Shown here piece by piece: positions 61,040 through 64,000 of a stretch of 64,000 nt of DNA; within the stretch, counting starts at the first letter, position 1, and each line of letters begins with the position of its first letter. Position numbers and translations under genes: made by a program. Source of the stretch: Cherax quadricarinatus (taxonomy: Eukaryota > Arthropoda > Malacostraca > Decapoda > Parastacidae); NCBI RefSeq assembly GCF_038502225.1, contig NC_091300.1, positions 43,655,532 to 43,719,531 of the forward strand, written 5' to 3'. Under the pieces are notes generated by a model. It was not told the origin of the DNA. It saw only the letters and a list, made by a program, of their open reading frames with translations, and ran no database searches.

Positions 61040-63560
61040 CAGTTAAACTGCTGGGAGGCAGTTGAAGAGTCTTGGGGCCCTGACACTTAATGTGTTGTCT
61101 CTGTGTACTCGTGGCGCCTTACATTTTATTAAGGGAATGTTGCATCTCCTTCCGAGTCTTCTGCTTTCATAGGGAGTGATTTTCGAGTGCAAGTTTGGTA
61201 CTAATCCCTCTAGGATTTTTCAAGTGTATATTATCAAGGGACTTCAGCCATTCCCAGTAATATAGGTGCCTTATCGTACTTATGTGTGCCGTGAAAATTC
61301 TTTGTACACTCTCCAGGTCTGCAATGTCGCCAGCCTTGAAGGGGGCAGTTAGTATACAGCAGTATTGCAGCCTAGAGAGAACAAGCGATTTGAAGAGAAT
61401 CATCATCGGCTTGGCGTCCCTAGTTTTGAAGGTTTTCATTATCCATCCTAACATTTTCTTAGCAGATGCGGTAGATACAAAATTGTGGTCTCTGAAAGCA
61501 ATATCCTCTGACATTATCACTACCAGATCCTTCACATTACTTTTTCGCTCCATTGTATGGTTAGAATTTCTTGAATACCCTAATATAGTTTTAGTTTCCT
61601 CAAGTTTTCCATATCTGAGTAGTTGAAATTTCTCTTCATTGAACTTCATATTTTTCTGAGTGGCCCATTTGAAGGTTTGGTTGATGTCCGCTTGGAGTCT
61701 CGCGGTGTCTTCGATGGAGGTCACTGTCATGGCAATTCGGGTGTCATACACAAAGGATGACATGGAGCTATGGCTTACATATCTGTCCATGTCAGATATG
61801 AGGATGAAAAATAGGATGTGAGCGAGTACTGTGCCTTGTGGAACAGAGCTTTGCACCGTAGCTGCCTCGGACTTTACTCTGTTTACTATTACTCTTTGTG
61901 TTCTATTTGTCAGGAAGTTATAGATCCATCTACCAACTTTTCCTGTTATTTCTTTATCATGCATTTTGTGCGTTATTACACCGTGGTCACACTTGTCAAA
62001 GGTTTTTGTTTATCCTCTATAGCATTCAGGACTTTGTCATAGTGGACCTGTAGTTGTGACAGGCAGGAGCGACCTGCTCTAAACCAATGTTGCCCTGGGT
62101 TGTGTAACTGATGCGTATCTGGGATATTAGTGCTATCGGTCGGTAGTTCTTTGCAATTGCTGTACTGTCACATTAGTAAAGTGGGACTGTGTTTGTTGTT
62201 TTTAGTGAGTGTGGAATGACCTCTGTGTCCTTGCTCCCTCTCCATAGAATGCTGAAGGCACACGACAGGGGCTTCTTACAGGTCTTGATGAACACGGAGT
62301 TAAATGAGCCTGGGTCTGGGGCAGAGTACATGGGCATATCACCTATTGCCTTTTCAAAGTCTTGTGGTGTTAGAATAATATCCAAGATTTTCGAGATGAC
62401 CAAATTTTGGGTCTCGTTCATAAAGAATTCGTATAAAATGTCGATCCTGAGCCTGGGTAAAGGCTCACTGAACACCGAGTCGTATTGGGACTTTAATCCC
62501 TCACTCATTTCTTTGCTGTCATCTGTGTATGTCCCATCTCGCCTAAGCAGGGGCCCATTACTGGATGTTGTTTTTCTCTTAGATTTGGTAAAAGAGAAGA
62601 AGTATTTTTTTTTAATTTCCTTTATGGCTTTTAGTTATTCCTGCGATTCTTGTCTCCTGTAACATTTCACTGACCAGTGCCTCCCTTCATTCCCAGTGTA
62701 TGTTTTTGTTACTGAAGTTGAATTTTGTGAAGACACCCTCATGACTGATCACATTTTGCTGGTCAGGAGCCATGTGCATACATGTCTGTACCTCTATTAT
62801 TTTGTTATCTGATTGTATTGTCTTTCATACGGTTATATTACGTGTCAGATCGTCGTTGTTAGTGAAGATGAGGTCCAGTGTATTTTCCAGTCTTGTAGGC
62901 TCTAATATTTGCTGGTTTAAGGTGAATTTGGTGCAGAGATTTAATAGCTCGTGTGTGTGTGCGAATTTTCATCTGAGCTGCCTCCTGGGGTGATCTCTGT
63001 TAAAATATTATTTGCTACATTCTTCCACTTTAGGTGTCTCAAGTTGAAATCTCCCAGTAGCAAGATATCTGGGGCAGCAGTTGGGAGATTTTCCAGACAG
63101 TAGTCAATTTTCAAAAGTTGTTCCTGGAATTGCTGGGAAGTTGCATCCGGAGGCTTGTGTACAACCACAATGACTAGGTTTTGGTTTTCAATCTTTACTG
63201 CCGAAACTTCAACTACATCATTTGAGGTGTTTAGTAGTTGTGAGCAAATAAGTGACTCTGTGACGTATAAACCAACCTTCCCCCCCTCCTTGTTGCCTGT
63301 TTAGCCTGTCGCATCTGAATAGGTTATAACCTGGGATCCATATTTCGTTGTTAAAATGATCCTTTATGTGGGTCTTTGTGAAAGCTGCAAAAATTGCCTT
63401 TTGACTCCGTGAACAGTCCCTTGATGAAAGGATTTTTTTCGTTTGTTGACTGCTTTTGACCCTGTATGTTTGCAAAGACAAATGTTATATTGATAGAATT
63501 TAAAGGGGTTTTATTTGTTGGCTCTAATATCTGATGTTCTGGAGTGGAGGCCAATGATTA
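61040..63560 (-). pseudogene. CR1-like ORF2 (endonuclease - RT), multiple breaks
   Basis: From the 5' side: FVFANIQGQKQSTNEKN, AFTKTHIKDHFNNEIWIPGY and NLFRCDRLNRQQGGGEGW (63218-63554), then QLLKIDYCLENLPTAAPDIL and LLLGDFNLRHLKW (62941-63168). RT starts at 62508 (MSEGLKSQYDSVFSEPLPRL, FEKAIGDMPMYSAPDPGSFN), with gaps around 61990-62170. Then GKVGRWIYNFLTNRTQRVIV, SSVPQGTVLAH and MKFNEEKFQLLRYGK are seen. The motif FADDTRI of the other copy reads FVYDTRI here, so the catalytic Asp pair is damaged. Confidence 0.85.
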
Positions 63561-63599
63561 TGCCTCTGCTCCAGAAGTGTTTACAGTTTGTGTAAGATT

Positions 63600-64000
63600 T
63601 CTCTCATTTCTTGCTAGTCTTTTCTCGTTCCTGGCACTAAAAAAACTCTGGAGAGGTTATGGCGCCCCTCTTTTGTTTCCCAAAATCTGGCTGGTCTTTA
63701 TCTTCTTGCCCCCTTTAGATGATGTGCCTAGCAGTATGCGTTGTAGCACTTTTTTTCCTGGAGTGATACATATCAGTGTGAAGTAAATTACAATAAGGGG
63801 AGTTGCACCCTCCTGTTGTCTTGTGGGTGCGGCATTTTTGGGATGGTCAAAGGTGCATGTCCCACCTGTTTTACCAGATATACCATGCCTGCAGTTGCCC
63901 AAGGGATAAAATTTGCATAGATTGGAAAATTGTTTGCTAGGATTTTTTGTGGCTGCATTCGCTGCTGGTGCATTTTTTCTGTTTCCCCTCTACCTACCGC
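63600..64000 (-). pseudogene. CR1-like ORF1 remnant with CCCH-type zinc finger
   Basis: Two overlapping minus frames, one reading GNCRHGISGKTGGTCTFDHP, a C-x10-C-x3-H arrangement with a further Cys upstream (KIL..FPIYANFIPWG region). This resembles the CCCH-like finger of ORF1 proteins in crustacean CR1 elements, from memory. Frameshifted and cut by the window end. Confidence 0.55.

Larger units (their letters stand above)
61036..64000 (-). mobile_element. CR1-like LINE copy with ORF1 start, runs off window
   Basis: Minus strand; the 3' terminal ~120 bp (with the CCAGGTAAAC tail) are missing at 61036. It spans RT (61040-62570), endonuclease (62700-63560) and an ORF1 remnant (63600-64000). 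It shows more of the family structure than the copy at 48431. Confidence 0.85.

Overview
This is animal nuclear DNA, almost certainly from a decapod crustacean (crayfish or lobster type). I base that on the repeat types: CR1-like LINEs ending in a tandem CCAGGTAAACT tail, RTE-like LINEs with the conserved 5' leader ATGCCGGGAGCAATGGGC, very abundant TTAA-flanked piggyBac MITEs, Tigger/pogo elements starting CAGTGGACCC, tRNA-derived SINEs and long GGA/TCC arrays. The species call is inference from memory of repeat families; no search was run. There are no operons, prokaryotic genes or CRISPR arrays.

Host genes are a small part of the window. Three minus-strand exons with GT-AG borders and compatible phases (57014-57207, 54108-54258, 47678-47859) encode about 175 residues of a type-B carboxylesterase-like alpha/beta hydrolase. 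They are separated by introns of 2.8 and 6.2 kb full of transposons. Two more minus-strand exon-like segments (41111-41263, 11127-11208) are open and well bordered, but I cannot assign them to a gene. A broken copy of a multi-copy arthropod orphan protein lies at 50429-51453 on the plus strand.

The rest is nested transposons whose order can be read from target duplications. (1) 1104-10941: an old ~1.1 kb minus-strand piggyBac MITE, split by a second MITE, a GGA-bearing piggyBac relative, a fold-back SINE and an RTE LINE that itself carries a MITE and a Penelope-like palindrome. (2) 11318-12445: a Tigger deletion derivative. (3) 13345-28341: one CR1 fragment, minus strand, cut by TTAA insertions. 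The first is an 11.3 kb composite piggyBac (13779-25057) holding two nested Tigger elements, a LINE tail, a SINE fragment, an RTE LINE, an L2/jockey-like LINE tail and a MITE. The second is a MITE within a MITE with an 832 bp solo LTR inside. (4) 28886-40290: a piggyBac inserted in a Tigger. It holds a two-ORF LINE that is nearly intact, which in turn holds a nearly intact RTE LINE. (5) 40497-46600: LINE fragments, Tigger-type MITEs, a second GGA/TCC-bearing piggyBac, a SINE with perfect duplication, and a 100-base assembly gap (46096-46195). (6) 48431-50297 and 61036-64000: CR1 copies. (7) 57334-60855: another RTE copy lying between TA microsatellites.

Coding decay is mostly TGG to TGA/TAG, CGA to TGA and homopolymer frameshifts. 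The most intact mobile proteins are the RTE at 33431-37070 (one frameshift seen) and the L2/jockey-like LINE around it (one stop codon seen). Points most worth following are a possible HDV-like ribozyme at the RTE 5' end, hammerhead-like remnants, palindrome pairs with swapped centres next to the piggyBac ends, a minisatellite grown from a transposase zinc knuckle, and a ~60 bp module shared by a SINE and a DNA-transposon MITE.
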